DNA from: an uncultured Collinsella sp.
Lineage (GTDB): Bacteria; Actinomycetota; Coriobacteriia; Coriobacteriales; Coriobacteriaceae
Reading direction: 5' to 3'
Length of the DNA: 29,544 nucleotides
Assembly (NCBI GenBank): GCA_900540095.1
Contig: UQEO01000014.1
Span: 1 to 29,544 of the forward strand
Of this stretch, positions 8,936-15,871 are shown piece after piece. Every line of letters starts with the position of its first letter. Position 1 is the stretch's first letter. The notes under the pieces were generated by a model, which saw only the letters and a program-made list of their open reading frames with translations, was not told where the DNA came from and searched no databases. Made by a program: the position numbers and the translations under genes.

Positions 8936-9853
8936 ATGCGCTGCCTTATCATCCACAACCCGGCATCGGGCCCCAGCTCAGATGAAATCTACGCGTTCAC
9001 GCACGCCCTCGCGCAGGGCGGCGACGAGGTCGTGATGCGTTTTATCGGCGATGGCATGGAACCCGAGGACGCCGTGGCAGACGTGCGCGAGTTTGATCGC
9101 GTGGTGATTTCGGGCGGCGACGGCACCGTCTCCAACGTGCTCGACCAAATGCGCGGATGCGGCGTCCCCACGCTCGTCTTCCCCTCCGGCACGGCCTGCC
9201 TGTTCTTCAACAACATTGGCAACGCCCCCGAGGCCGCGGCGCTCGCCAAGGCCTGCCGCGTCGGCCGTACCGTCAAGGCGGACATGGGCGAGCTCTTTTG
9301 GCTCGACGAGAACGGCAACGAGAAGCGCCACGGCTTTATCATCATCGCCGGCTCGGGCTTCGACGCCGAGATCATGATGAAGGCCGCCCCCACCAAAAAC
9401 GACATCGGCGAAATCGCCTATTTCCTGTCGGCGCTCGCCACACCCAACCCCACGGTGGCGCACTTTACGATTGAGCATGACGGCATTGTCGAGGAACTCG
9501 ATGGCATCTGCTGCATGGCCGGCAACACCTCGATCATTCAAAACGACATCAACCTGTTCCCCGACTGCCGCATGAACGACGGCATGGTCGACATCGCGGT
9601 CATCGAGCCCGTAAAAACCGTCCAGCTCCTGCCCACTGTGATCACCGCCGCGCTCGACCCCGCCGGCAAGGTGCTCGGCCGTCCGCAGTTCAAGATCATC
9701 CAGACCAAGGAAGCCAAAATCACCTGCACGCCGTCGCTGGGCATGCAGTTCGATGGCGAGATCATCTCCAGCAACTCGGACGTCTTTGGTGCCCGCGCGC
9801 TTCCGCAATGCCTCGATCTCATCGTCGACGAATTCTCCCCGCTCGGAAAATAG
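8936..9853 (+). CDS. Diacylglycerol/lipid kinase family protein (YegS/DgkB type)
   Basis: This 305-residue protein carries the DAGK catalytic signature VVISGGDGTVSNVLDQM (GGDGT at residues 60-64) preceded by the NPASG strand-loop at 8-12. The second conserved block PTLVFPSGTACLFFNNIGN and the later MQFDGEII match the lipid kinase family that phosphorylates diacylglycerol or related lipids with ATP. The length is typical. A TATACT -10-like hexamer lies at 8902-8907, about 30 bases before the start; its -35 is not obvious. The gene is divergent from rnd and is followed 9 bases later by a short membrane peptide gene with its own strong ribosome binding site. The exact lipid substrate is not known. 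Confidence 0.9.
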   Translation: MRCLIIHNPASGPSSDEIYAFTHALAQGGDEVVMRFIGDGMEPEDAVADVREFDRVVISGGDGTVSNVLDQMRGCGVPTLVFPSGTACLFFNNIGNAPEAAALAKACRVGRTVKADMGELFWLDENGNEKRHGFIIIAGSGFDAEIMMKAAPTKNDIGEIAYFLSALATPNPTVAHFTIEHDGIVEELDGICCMAGNTSIIQNDINLFPDCRMNDGMVDIAVIEPVKTVQLLPTVITAALDPAGKVLGRPQFKIIQTKEAKITCTPSLGMQFDGEIISSNSDVFGARALPQCLDLIVDEFSPLGK

Positions 9854-9862
9854 GAGGACCCC

Positions 9863-9955
9863 ATGAACGACAACCCCCTGATTGGCTTTATCGTCATCGT
9901 CTTGGCCATGCTCGTCGGCTATGCGATTAACGTGATCCACCGCCGGAAGAAGTAA
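9863..9955 (+). CDS. Small single-pass membrane protein, 30 residues
   Basis: An ATG 9 bases after the lipid kinase stop, preceded by GGAGGACCCC, opens a 30-codon frame. The protein has a short polar N-terminus (MNDNPL), one hydrophobic helix (about residues 7-24, IGFIVIVLAMLVGYAINV) and a basic tail (HRRKK), so it should insert with its C-terminus in the cytoplasm. A strong terminator follows at 9991-10034, which places it as the last gene of the kinase transcript. The ribosome binding site and the gene-like layout argue for real translation. The function is unknown. Confidence 0.7.
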   Translation: MNDNPLIGFIVIVLAMLVGYAINVIHRRKK

Positions 9956-9990
9956 TTCCACATTGGTATGATATTCATCCAATTATCGTC

Positions 9991-10034
9991 TCCCCCGTTG
10001 TTTATGCATTTGCCAGACAGCGGGGGATTTTTCT
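9991..10034 (+). terminator. Rho-independent terminator after the lipid kinase unit
   Basis: TCCCCCGTTGT (9991-10001) pairs with ACAGCGGGGGA (10017-10027) in an 11-bp stem with one G-U pair, followed by TTTTTCTTT. This is a textbook intrinsic terminator on the plus strand. Confidence 0.88.
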
Positions 10035-10088
10035 TTGTGCCCCGTGCAAGGCGCTTTATTCAGATACAGTAATTGCAGGGCGTCTTTA

Positions 10089-10117
10089 TTTAACTAAAGC
10101 TAGATAATGAGTATTCT
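10089..10117 (+). promoter_or_regulatory. Candidate promoter of the C69 peptidase gene
   Basis: TTTAAC (10089-10094), a 17-base spacer and TATTCT (10112-10117) form a plausible sigma-70-type promoter. It lies in the only AT-rich stretch between the terminator at 9991 and the peptidase start at 10264. It would give a leader of about 140 bases that carries the two inverted repeats listed next. Confidence 0.35.
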
Positions 10118-10151
10118 TGTCCGTTCATCGCATATTTTAGGACGCTCATCG

Positions 10152-10217
10152 AGTATTTCATCGAAATAGATGAATACTATTTAGACTTCCGATAGGCTAA
10201 TAGATGTATTTATTAGC
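10152..10217 (+). promoter_or_regulatory. Two inverted repeats in the C69 peptidase leader
   Basis: AGTATTTCATC (10152-10162) faces GATGAATACT (10169-10178), a 10-bp pairing with one bulged base. GCTAATA (10196-10202) faces TATTAGC (10211-10217). Both are AT-rich and lie 47-112 bases upstream of the start codon. They could be operators or leader-RNA hairpins. No known riboswitch class was recognised. Together with the terminator and promoter this accounts for most of the 300-base gene-free stretch. Confidence 0.35.
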
Positions 10218-10263
10218 TGAAATCCTGCACGGTTCCGCGGGGTTTCAACGGTTGGGAGGGATC

Positions 10264-12066
10264 ATGAGGTTTACTCATCCTGTCAACACGCTCAAAAAGC
10301 TCGGCTGCGGCCTTGCGTTTGGAGCAGCGGCCATCATGGCCATGCCGACTTCGGCGCTCGCCTGCACCCAGATCTACATGGGCAGCAAGCTTACGGCAGA
10401 CGGCAACACGTACTACGGCCGTTCCGAGGACTTCGGTCCGCGCTATGTCAAGCACTTTGGCATTGAGCCCGCACACAAGGACGGCAACAAGTACACCTCG
10501 GTCGAGTCCGGTTTTGAGTACAAGTCCAAGGGCGCAACCTACCGCTACACCTTCGTTCGCGACAACCCCTCTCAGTGGGAAGATCGCTACGACGCATATT
10601 CCGAGGCTGGCATCAACGAGAAGGGCGTTTCCTGCTCTGCCACGCTGAGCACCTCCTATAACGAGAAGGCCGAAGAGGCCGATCCCATCACCGAGGAGAC
10701 TGGCATTGGCGAGTACAGCTATGCCAGCGTCATCCTGGGCGAGAGTGCCACGGCCCGCGAGGGCGTCGAGCTCATCGGCAGCCTGATCGACGAGCAGGGC
10801 GTCTGCTCCAACGACCAGATCATCATCGCCGACAGCACCGAGACCTGGCTGTTCGCCGCGCTTTCCGGCCATCAGTGGATTGCTATGAAGCTCGCCGATG
10901 ACATCGCCTCGCTCAACCCCAACATCGGCAACCTCACCTATAACGTAGACCTCGATGACACCGAGAACTGTCTCCATTCCGAGGGCATCGAGTCCATGCC
11001 CAAGGAGAAGGGCTTTGCCGAGTACACCGACGGCAAGTTCGACGTCGCCAAAACCTACGGCGAGGAGATCGGCGAGGCCGGTATGCACCAGTGGTCGCGC
11101 TATATCCAGGGTCGCGATTACTTCATGGCCCCGCTGGCTGAAGGCACTGACTACGAGATCGTGAAGGACGAGCGTGAAGATGCTCGCGCCACGACCGGCG
11201 CCCTGGTCCACGAGATGCAGCCGCTGTTCTTCCAGCCCGGCAAGTCCGACTGGAACACCTTCGAGATGATCCGTTCCTTCGCCGCCCGCGGCGAGAATGT
11301 CGCCGGCCTCAACGCCAACACCGACGGCGCCTATGCCATCGGCTCCAACCGCAACACCGAGATCCACACCTTCCAGATTCGTCACGGCATGGATCCCGAG
11401 ATCGCGACCATCCAGTGGGAGATGCTCTCCAACGCCGAGTTCTCCGTCGCTATCCCCCTCTACTCTGCACTGCTCACCGAGGTCAGCCCCTACTTTAGCG
11501 ATCAGGATGTCTCCTTCGATCACTGCGAAGAGGAAGACGTCGTGAACAACGAGGAGCCCAAGAACTCCATCAACTACGTCCTCATGGACATCAACACGCT
11601 CGCCTATGAGAACCGCGACCACTGCGCTACCGGCGTCCGCGCCTACCTCGATGCGCTGCAGAAGGAACTCATCGAGCAGAACCTGACCGTCGACGAGGCC
11701 ATGCAGGCCGCCGAGAACACCGAGGCCCGCACCGCCCTGGCCAACAAGGCCGGCAAGGCTGCCACCAAAAACACCTACATCAAGTGCAAGGCCATGCTCG
11801 AGGAGATGCGCGACTACCTCAAGGAGGAGGATTTCTCCGAGGAGTTCGTCCCGAGCGACTACGATGCCGACAACGACTGCCTGGTCAAGTCCATCGCCTA
11901 CGCCGACGAGGCCCTCTCCGATGAGGACGTAGCCGAGCCCGAGGTCGAGAAGGAAGAGGCCACCGAAGAGAAGTCCGAGGGCAACAACATGGCCGCCATG
12001 GCCGTTGGCGCCGTCGTCATCATCGGCGTCTGCGGCTTCGTGCTCTATCGTCGCAAGAAGGCCTAA
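10264..12066 (+). CDS. Secreted, membrane-anchored C69-family peptidase (PepD-like Ntn hydrolase)
   Basis: This 600-residue protein begins with a signal peptide (basic MRFTHPVNTLKK, hydrophobic core, then PTSALA). It is cut right before Cys34, the start of CTQIYMGSKLTADGNTYYGR. In the C69 dipeptidase family this Cys becomes the free N-terminal nucleophile after processing; here the signal peptidase would expose it directly. The SEDFGPRY, GINEKGVSCSAT and ADSTETWLFAALSGHQW blocks fit the family. The C-terminus has an acidic Glu-rich linker, one membrane helix (about residues 573-594) and RRKKA, so the enzyme should be held on the cell surface. The ATG at 10264 with GGGAGGG is chosen over an upstream ATG at 10204, which would put residues before the signal peptide. 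Likely role: peptide breakdown outside the cell. Confidence 0.9.
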   Translation: MRFTHPVNTLKKLGCGLAFGAAAIMAMPTSALACTQIYMGSKLTADGNTYYGRSEDFGPRYVKHFGIEPAHKDGNKYTSVESGFEYKSKGATYRYTFVRDNPSQWEDRYDAYSEAGINEKGVSCSATLSTSYNEKAEEADPITEETGIGEYSYASVILGESATAREGVELIGSLIDEQGVCSNDQIIIADSTETWLFAALSGHQWIAMKLADDIASLNPNIGNLTYNVDLDDTENCLHSEGIESMPKEKGFAEYTDGKFDVAKTYGEEIGEAGMHQWSRYIQGRDYFMAPLAEGTDYEIVKDEREDARATTGALVHEMQPLFFQPGKSDWNTFEMIRSFAARGENVAGLNANTDGAYAIGSNRNTEIHTFQIRHGMDPEIATIQWEMLSNAEFSVAIPLYSALLTEVSPYFSDQDVSFDHCEEEDVVNNEEPKNSINYVLMDINTLAYENRDHCATGVRAYLDALQKELIEQNLTVDEAMQAAENTEARTALANKAGKAATKNTYIKCKAMLEEMRDYLKEEDFSEEFVPSDYDADNDCLVKSIAYADEALSDEDVAEPEVEKEEATEEKSEGNNMAAMAVGAVVIIGVCGFVLYRRKKA

Positions 12067-12151
12067 GAACCCCCACCTTAAGGCGCGGGCGGGATGGCCA
12101 AGGTCGCCCGCCCGCCCAGCCACCCATTCGACCGGCGGGAAACATCGCCGA

Positions 12152-12198
12152 AATCTTTTCAAAAAAGATTCCCTGCACACACTTCGCTGTGCTATAGT
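12152..12198 (+). promoter_or_regulatory. Promoter and operator-like repeat of the trp leader unit
   Basis: A good -10 hexamer TATAGT lies at 12193-12198; the best -35 is a weak TTCCCT at 12169-12174 (18-base spacing). Directly upstream and touching the -35, AATCTTTT (12152-12159) and AAAAGATT (12163-12170) form a perfect 8-3-8 inverted repeat. This suggests a second, protein-based control on top of attenuation. The leader RNA would start near 12205. Confidence 0.45.
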
Positions 12199-12256
12199 GC
12201 AGCGCAACAGCAACTAGGTGCGACCGCGCCACGGCATCACGAAAGGAGCCACCAAC

Positions 12257-12325
12257 ATGAAGAACACGATGAAGTCTCTCAACAACTGGTGGTGGCGTGA
12301 TGCGAATACGATCGGTCGACGGTGA
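12257..12325 (+). CDS. trpL: Tryptophan leader peptide (attenuation control)
   Basis: A 22-residue frame with GAAAGGAG 8 bases before its ATG holds three consecutive Trp codons (TGG TGG TGG, 12287-12295) within NNWWWRDAN and ends at TGA 12323-12325. The first Trp-adjacent bases GGCGTGA (12294-12300) pair perfectly with TCACGCC (12331-12337), the usual 1:2 pause hairpin. An intrinsic terminator follows 36 bases after the stop. This is the layout of a ribosome-stalling tryptophan attenuator. It precedes a TrpP-like transporter gene, not biosynthetic genes, so charged tRNA-Trp level would set uptake. It was identified from sequence alone; leader peptides are too short for normal gene callers. 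Confidence 0.88.
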   Translation: MKNTMKSLNNWWWRDANTIGRR

Positions 12326-12394
12326 GTCCCTCACGCCTGTTTTTGCGCTCTAGGTGATTAGAAGGCCTCCGGTTTCGACCGGGGGCCTTTTTCT
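12313..12394 (+). terminator. trp attenuator: terminator and competing pairing
   Basis: AAGGCCTCCGGT (12362-12373) and ACCGGGGGCCTT (12378-12389) form a 12-bp stem (one G-U) capped by a UUCG tetraloop and followed by a U tract to 12394. CGGTCGA at 12313-12319, still within the leader peptide gene, is a perfect complement of TCGACCG at 12375-12381 in the terminator loop and 3' arm. A ribosome stalled at the Trp codons leaves 12313-12319 free to break the terminator; one that reaches the stop at 12325 covers it. The terminator is seen directly; the antiterminator model is inference. Confidence 0.85.
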
Positions 12395-12471
12395 ATCTCG
12401 AGCCCGATCGCATTCGCATCGCGCGCCTCCGCTTTCTTCTCTTTCACTTCCCCTCCGAAAGGATTTTCACC

Positions 12472-13044
12472 ATGTCTCAGAACACCACCACCGCCCAGCC
12501 CCGCACCGTCCAGACCGCCGACCGCGGCAAACTCGACGTCCGTGCCCTTGTCTTGCTCGCCATCCTGCTTGCCGCTGGCTTCATCCTCAACTTCACCGTC
12601 GGCAAGGCTATCTCCGGCATCTCGGGCGGTATGATCAGCCCCGAGTTCATTATCTCGGCCTTCTGCCTCACTATCCTGGTCGTACGCCCCAACATCGGTC
12701 AGGCACTCGTCATCGGCCTGATCTCGGCCGCCGTGATCCAGATCACCACCACCTCGCCGTTTGTCGATTTTGCCGCCGAGGGCATCGCTGCCATGCTCAT
12801 GGCCGTCATTGTCAACGCTGCCGCCAAGGACGGCCAGGTTAAGCCCGCCGTCGCCATCGTCGCAGCCTTCGTGACCACCTTTGTCTCGGGCGTCATCTTC
12901 ATGGTCATCAAGATGGCCATGCTCGGCGTGGTGAGCGAGCTCGCCGCTGCCATGCTGCCCGTCGTCGCCATGACCGCCGTCTTTAACGCCATCCTGGTCG
13001 GCGCTCTCTACCTGCCCATCCAGAAGTCCCTTAAGCTCAACTAA
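12472..13044 (+). CDS. trpP: TrpP-like tryptophan transporter, S component of an ECF importer
   Basis: This 190-residue, highly hydrophobic protein has a short polar N-terminus and about five to six membrane segments (first around ALVLLAILLAAGFILNFTVG). The block ISPEFIISAFCLTILVVRPN followed by ALVIGLISAAVIQITTTSP resembles the TrpP family (PDF...P...ALV.G...ITTTFP), whose Bacillus member is a tryptophan transporter. Size and topology also fit ECF substrate-binding (S) proteins. It follows the trp attenuator by 78 bases and precedes ECF ATPase and EcfT genes on the same strand, so it most likely gives the module its specificity for tryptophan. The start has AAAGGA 9 bases upstream. Specificity is inferred from the leader and from resemblance, not from a binding-site residue. 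Confidence 0.85.
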   Translation: MSQNTTTAQPRTVQTADRGKLDVRALVLLAILLAAGFILNFTVGKAISGISGGMISPEFIISAFCLTILVVRPNIGQALVIGLISAAVIQITTTSPFVDFAAEGIAAMLMAVIVNAAAKDGQVKPAVAIVAAFVTTFVSGVIFMVIKMAMLGVVSELAAAMLPVVAMTAVFNAILVGALYLPIQKSLKLN

Positions 13045-13050
13045 CCTGCC

Positions 13051-13151
13051 CGGCTTTACGAGCCACCCCATCTTGGCGTTCATTCGTCGCTCGCGTACCC
13101 AAGTACGCTTCGTTCCTCTTTCGCGCCAACCTGGGGCACCTCGTAAAGCCG
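13051..13151. repeat. 101-bp imperfect palindromic intergenic element
   Basis: The outer arms (13051-13078 and 13124-13151) begin with a perfect 12-bp match, CGGCTTTACGAG against CTCGTAAAGCCG. They continue as a roughly 28-bp imperfect pairing through CCCCA/TGGGG and TTGGCG/CGCCAA. At the centre GCGTAC-CCAA-GTACGC (13093-13108) is a perfect small hairpin. No open frame of note is inside. It sits seven bases after the trpP stop, so the folded RNA could protect the 3' end or lower expression of the downstream genes. Size and shape are those of a dispersed palindromic repeat; copy number cannot be judged from one window. Confidence 0.7.
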
Positions 13152-13194
13152 CCTCCGTACTTCACCACCAAAGACTGTCCCAAACAACGAGCTT

Positions 13195-13238
13195 TTGGGG
13201 ACGTTCTTAAACGACTAGTCATGTAAGAACGTCCCCAA
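13195..13238. repeat. REP-like palindrome with 14-bp perfect arms
   Basis: TTGGGGACGTTCTT (13195-13208) and AAGAACGTCCCCAA (13225-13238) are perfect reverse complements around a 16-base centre containing the palindrome GACTAGTC. The arm resembles GGGGACGTTCTT palindromes that I recall near REP-associated or IS200-like transposases in other bacteria. A related AAAGACTGTCCC lies just before it at about 13170-13181. There is no U tract, so it is not a standard terminator. It ends 18 bases before the ATPase start. Confidence 0.7.
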
Positions 13239-13256
13239 TGACTATGAAAGGTATCC

Positions 13257-15008
13257 ATGGAAACGATCATCAACGTCGACGATGTCTCGTTCTCCTATGG
13301 CACGCAGACCGAGCAGGCGCTTAAGCATATCTCGCTCGGCGTGAACAGGGGAGATTTTATCGGCATTATCGGGCCTTCGGGCGCCGGTAAGTCCACACTT
13401 GCCGCCTGTCTGTCGGGCGCCGTACCTCACCACTACACCGGCGCCTTTTATGGCTCCGTGTTAGTTGACGGCCACGACACCTGCGAGGTCTCGCTCACCG
13501 ACATATCGCAGATCGTCGGCAGCGTGTTGCAGGACATCGATACCCAGATGGTCGCTTCGGTCGTTGAGGACGAAATGCTCTTTGGCCTCGAGAACTTTGG
13601 CGTTCCGCACGACCAGATCGAGCAGCGCTTGAGCGAGACGCTTAAGACCGTCGGTATCAGCGACCTGCGCGACCGCGAGATCCCCACGCTTTCGGGCGGC
13701 CAAAAGCAAAAGGTTGCCATCGCCGCCATCCTCGCCATGCGTCCGCGCGTGCTCGTGCTCGACGAACCCACCGCGGCGCTCGACCCCGCCAGCTCCACGC
13801 TGGTCTTCGAGACCCTGCGTGAGGCCAACCGTGCACTCGGCATCACCATCGTTGTCGTTGAGCAAAAAGTCGCCCTGCTTTCGGAGTATTGCAACCGCGT
13901 GCTCGTGCTCAATCATGGCGAAATCGCGCTACAGGGCAAGCCGCACGAGGTCTTCGCGCACACCGATGAGCTCCGCGCCATCGGCGTCGATTGCCCGCGT
14001 GTCACGCGCATTTTCAACAGCCTCGAGGCCGATGGCCTGGCCAGCGGCACTCCCTGTTTGGATGTTGATGAGGCCGAGCGCCTGATTACGGGCATCGTCG
14101 ACCCCGCACACGCAAACAGCGACACTCAGGCACCCGCCGGCTCACCGCACGCACCGTCGTTGCGCCCGCACGCCAAGGACGCCGAGCCCGTGCTCGCCTT
14201 CGATCACGTTGAGTTTGCCTATCCCAATGGCGGCGCCGCCGTCCACGACCTCAACCTGACCCTCTATCCCGGCGAGCTCGTGGGCATCGTCGGCCAAAAC
14301 GGCGCCGGCAAGACCACACTTACCAAGCTGCTCACAGGCCTGCTTAAGCCCGCCTCGGGCAGCGTGCGCGTCACGGGACTGGATACCGCAGCCGTCCCCA
14401 CGAGCCGCATCCCCCCCCAGCTCGTGGGCCTCTTCCAAAACCCCGACCGCCAGATCTGCAAGGACACCGTGCTCGACGAGGTCGCCTTTGGCCTGGAGCT
14501 TGCCGGCATCGACCGTGCCGAGGCGCTGCGTCGCGCCCAGCTCGTCATCGACCGCTTTGGCTTGCCGGCCGACGAGGCGCCCTTCTCGCTCTCGCGTGGT
14601 CAGCGCCAGATGGTGGCACTCGCCTCCGTCGTGGTCGTAGAGCCCAAAATCGTGGTGCTCGACGAGCCCACGAGCGGCCTTGATTACCGCGAGTGCATGA
14701 CCGTCATGGAAACCGTGCGCACCATGGCCGAGCGCGGCTGCGCTGTAATCATGGTCTGCCACGACATGGAAGTCGTCTCCGACTTTGCCGAGCGCATCGT
14801 AGTCATGGCCGACGGCCGCATCCTCGAGCGCGGCCGCACGCACGAGCTGTTCTCGAACATCGAGCTCATGCAGCGAGCCTACGTTGAGCCACCCCAGGTC
14901 ATAGAGCTTTCTCGTCGCCTGACATCCTCCGTCTCTCCCGCCTTTGCACAGGTGAGCGAGGTCACCGATATCGTTCGCATTACCGAGGAGATGGTCAACC
15001 GTGGTTAA
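13257..15008 (+). CDS. ECF transporter ATPase with two fused ATP-binding domains (EcfA-EcfA')
   Basis: This 583-residue cytoplasmic protein carries two complete ABC ATPase domains. Domain 1 has Walker A GPSGAGKST (39-47), signature LSGGQKQK and Walker B VLVLDEPTAALDP. After a linker rich in Pro/Ala/His (about 285-305), domain 2 has GQNGAGKTT (about 345-353), signature LSRGQRQMVALAS and VVLDEPTSGLD. Most ECF modules use two separate genes; fused forms occur. It should energise uptake by the TrpP-like protein together with EcfT. AAAGG lies before the ATG. It overlaps the EcfT frame by 8 bases, which indicates translational coupling. The order S, A-A', T after one attenuator fits a dedicated (group I) module. 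Confidence 0.93.
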   Translation: METIINVDDVSFSYGTQTEQALKHISLGVNRGDFIGIIGPSGAGKSTLAACLSGAVPHHYTGAFYGSVLVDGHDTCEVSLTDISQIVGSVLQDIDTQMVASVVEDEMLFGLENFGVPHDQIEQRLSETLKTVGISDLRDREIPTLSGGQKQKVAIAAILAMRPRVLVLDEPTAALDPASSTLVFETLREANRALGITIVVVEQKVALLSEYCNRVLVLNHGEIALQGKPHEVFAHTDELRAIGVDCPRVTRIFNSLEADGLASGTPCLDVDEAERLITGIVDPAHANSDTQAPAGSPHAPSLRPHAKDAEPVLAFDHVEFAYPNGGAAVHDLNLTLYPGELVGIVGQNGAGKTTLTKLLTGLLKPASGSVRVTGLDTAAVPTSRIPPQLVGLFQNPDRQICKDTVLDEVAFGLELAGIDRAEALRRAQLVIDRFGLPADEAPFSLSRGQRQMVALASVVVVEPKIVVLDEPTSGLDYRECMTVMETVRTMAERGCAVIMVCHDMEVVSDFAERIVVMADGRILERGRTHELFSNIELMQRAYVEPPQVIELSRRLTSSVSPAFAQVSEVTDIVRITEEMVNRG

Positions 15009-15747
15009 CGTCATCGACTACATGCCGGGCGACACACTGCTGCACCGCTTGAACCCGGTCGTCAAACTGGGTCTTGCCGCCGCCATCATCATCGGCATCT
15101 TCTTGTCTGACACCTACATGGCACTGTTGGGCTTTTTGGCGCTCACCCTTGCACTGGGCGCCTACGCCGGCGTCGCCGACCGTCTGCTCGCACTGCTCAA
15201 GCTGCTGATTCCGCTCGCGCTCATCATGCTGGTGCTTCAGCTGGCCTTTATGCGCGACGGCAACATGGCGTGGGGCTTTATCACCGACACGGGCCTCATT
15301 ACCGGATCGAAGGCCTGCCTACGCCTGTTGGGCGTGGCGCTGCCACTCATCCTCATGCTTATGGTGACCAAGCTCAACGACCTCGCCAACGCCTGCGTCG
15401 AGGTGCTGCACGTGCCATATCGTTATGCCTTCACCTTTACCACGGCACTGCGCTTTGTGCCGGTATTTGGCCAGGAAATGAACGCCATCATGGAGGCACA
15501 GACTGCACGCGGCGTCGAATACGACACTAGGAATCCCGTCAAGAAACTCAAGCTCATGCTGCCGCTGTGCGTGCCACTGCTTATCTCGAGCGTGGGCAAG
15601 ACCGATGCCACCGCGCTTGCCGCCGAGCAACGCGGCTTCTACCTGCGCACGCGTGCGAGTTCGTATAAGCGCTACCCCATCAAAGGCCTGGATATCGCCG
15701 TACTTATCGTCAGCATCGCCCTTATCGCCATCGGTTTCCTGTTCTAG
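15001..15747 (+). CDS. ecfT: ECF transporter transmembrane component EcfT
   Basis: This 248-residue integral membrane protein has about five hydrophobic helices. It carries the two cytoplasmic coupling motifs of the T family: an Ala-Arg-Gly (QTARGVEYD, about residue 169) and a second x-Arg-Gly (AEQRGFYLR, about residue 209), which dock in the ATPase grooves. The N-terminal DTLLHRLNPVVKLGLA is characteristic of EcfT/CbiQ proteins. The GTG start at 15001 overlaps the end of the ATPase gene by 8 bases, with GAGGAG upstream inside it. It is the last gene of the trp-leader unit, followed by a strong terminator. Confidence 0.93.
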   Translation: MVNVIDYMPGDTLLHRLNPVVKLGLAAAIIIGIFLSDTYMALLGFLALTLALGAYAGVADRLLALLKLLIPLALIMLVLQLAFMRDGNMAWGFITDTGLITGSKACLRLLGVALPLILMLMVTKLNDLANACVEVLHVPYRYAFTFTTALRFVPVFGQEMNAIMEAQTARGVEYDTRNPVKKLKLMLPLCVPLLISSVGKTDATALAAEQRGFYLRTRASSYKRYPIKGLDIAVLIVSIALIAIGFLF

Positions 15748-15775
15748 CAATCGCTGACAGCAACCGACAAACGCA

Positions 15776-15812
15776 AAAGGCCCCGGCTCGCATCAAACGA
15801 GCCGGGGCCTTT
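15776..15812. terminator. Bidirectional terminator between ecfT and the racemase gene
   Basis: AAAGGCCCCGGCTCG (15776-15790) and CGAGCCGGGGCCTTT (15798-15812) form a perfect 15-bp stem with a 7-base loop. T-rich on the plus side and A-rich on the minus side, it can end both converging transcripts. Confidence 0.88.
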
Positions 15813-15871
15813 ACTGTTTCACCAGATAAAACCTACCAAAATAAACCTGTCCCTTTTTGGCAGGTCGAGGG

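Noticed and set aside
12085..12111. GCGGGCG/CGCCCGC hairpin after the C69 peptidase gene as a terminator
   Set aside because: The stem is real but no U tract follows on the plus strand, so I do not call it a terminator.
10213..12213. A 666-codon open frame on the minus strand opposite the C69 peptidase
   Set aside because: It is a shadow of a GC-rich gene: low-complexity Gly/Val/Asp-rich translation, no recognisable domain and no ribosome binding site.
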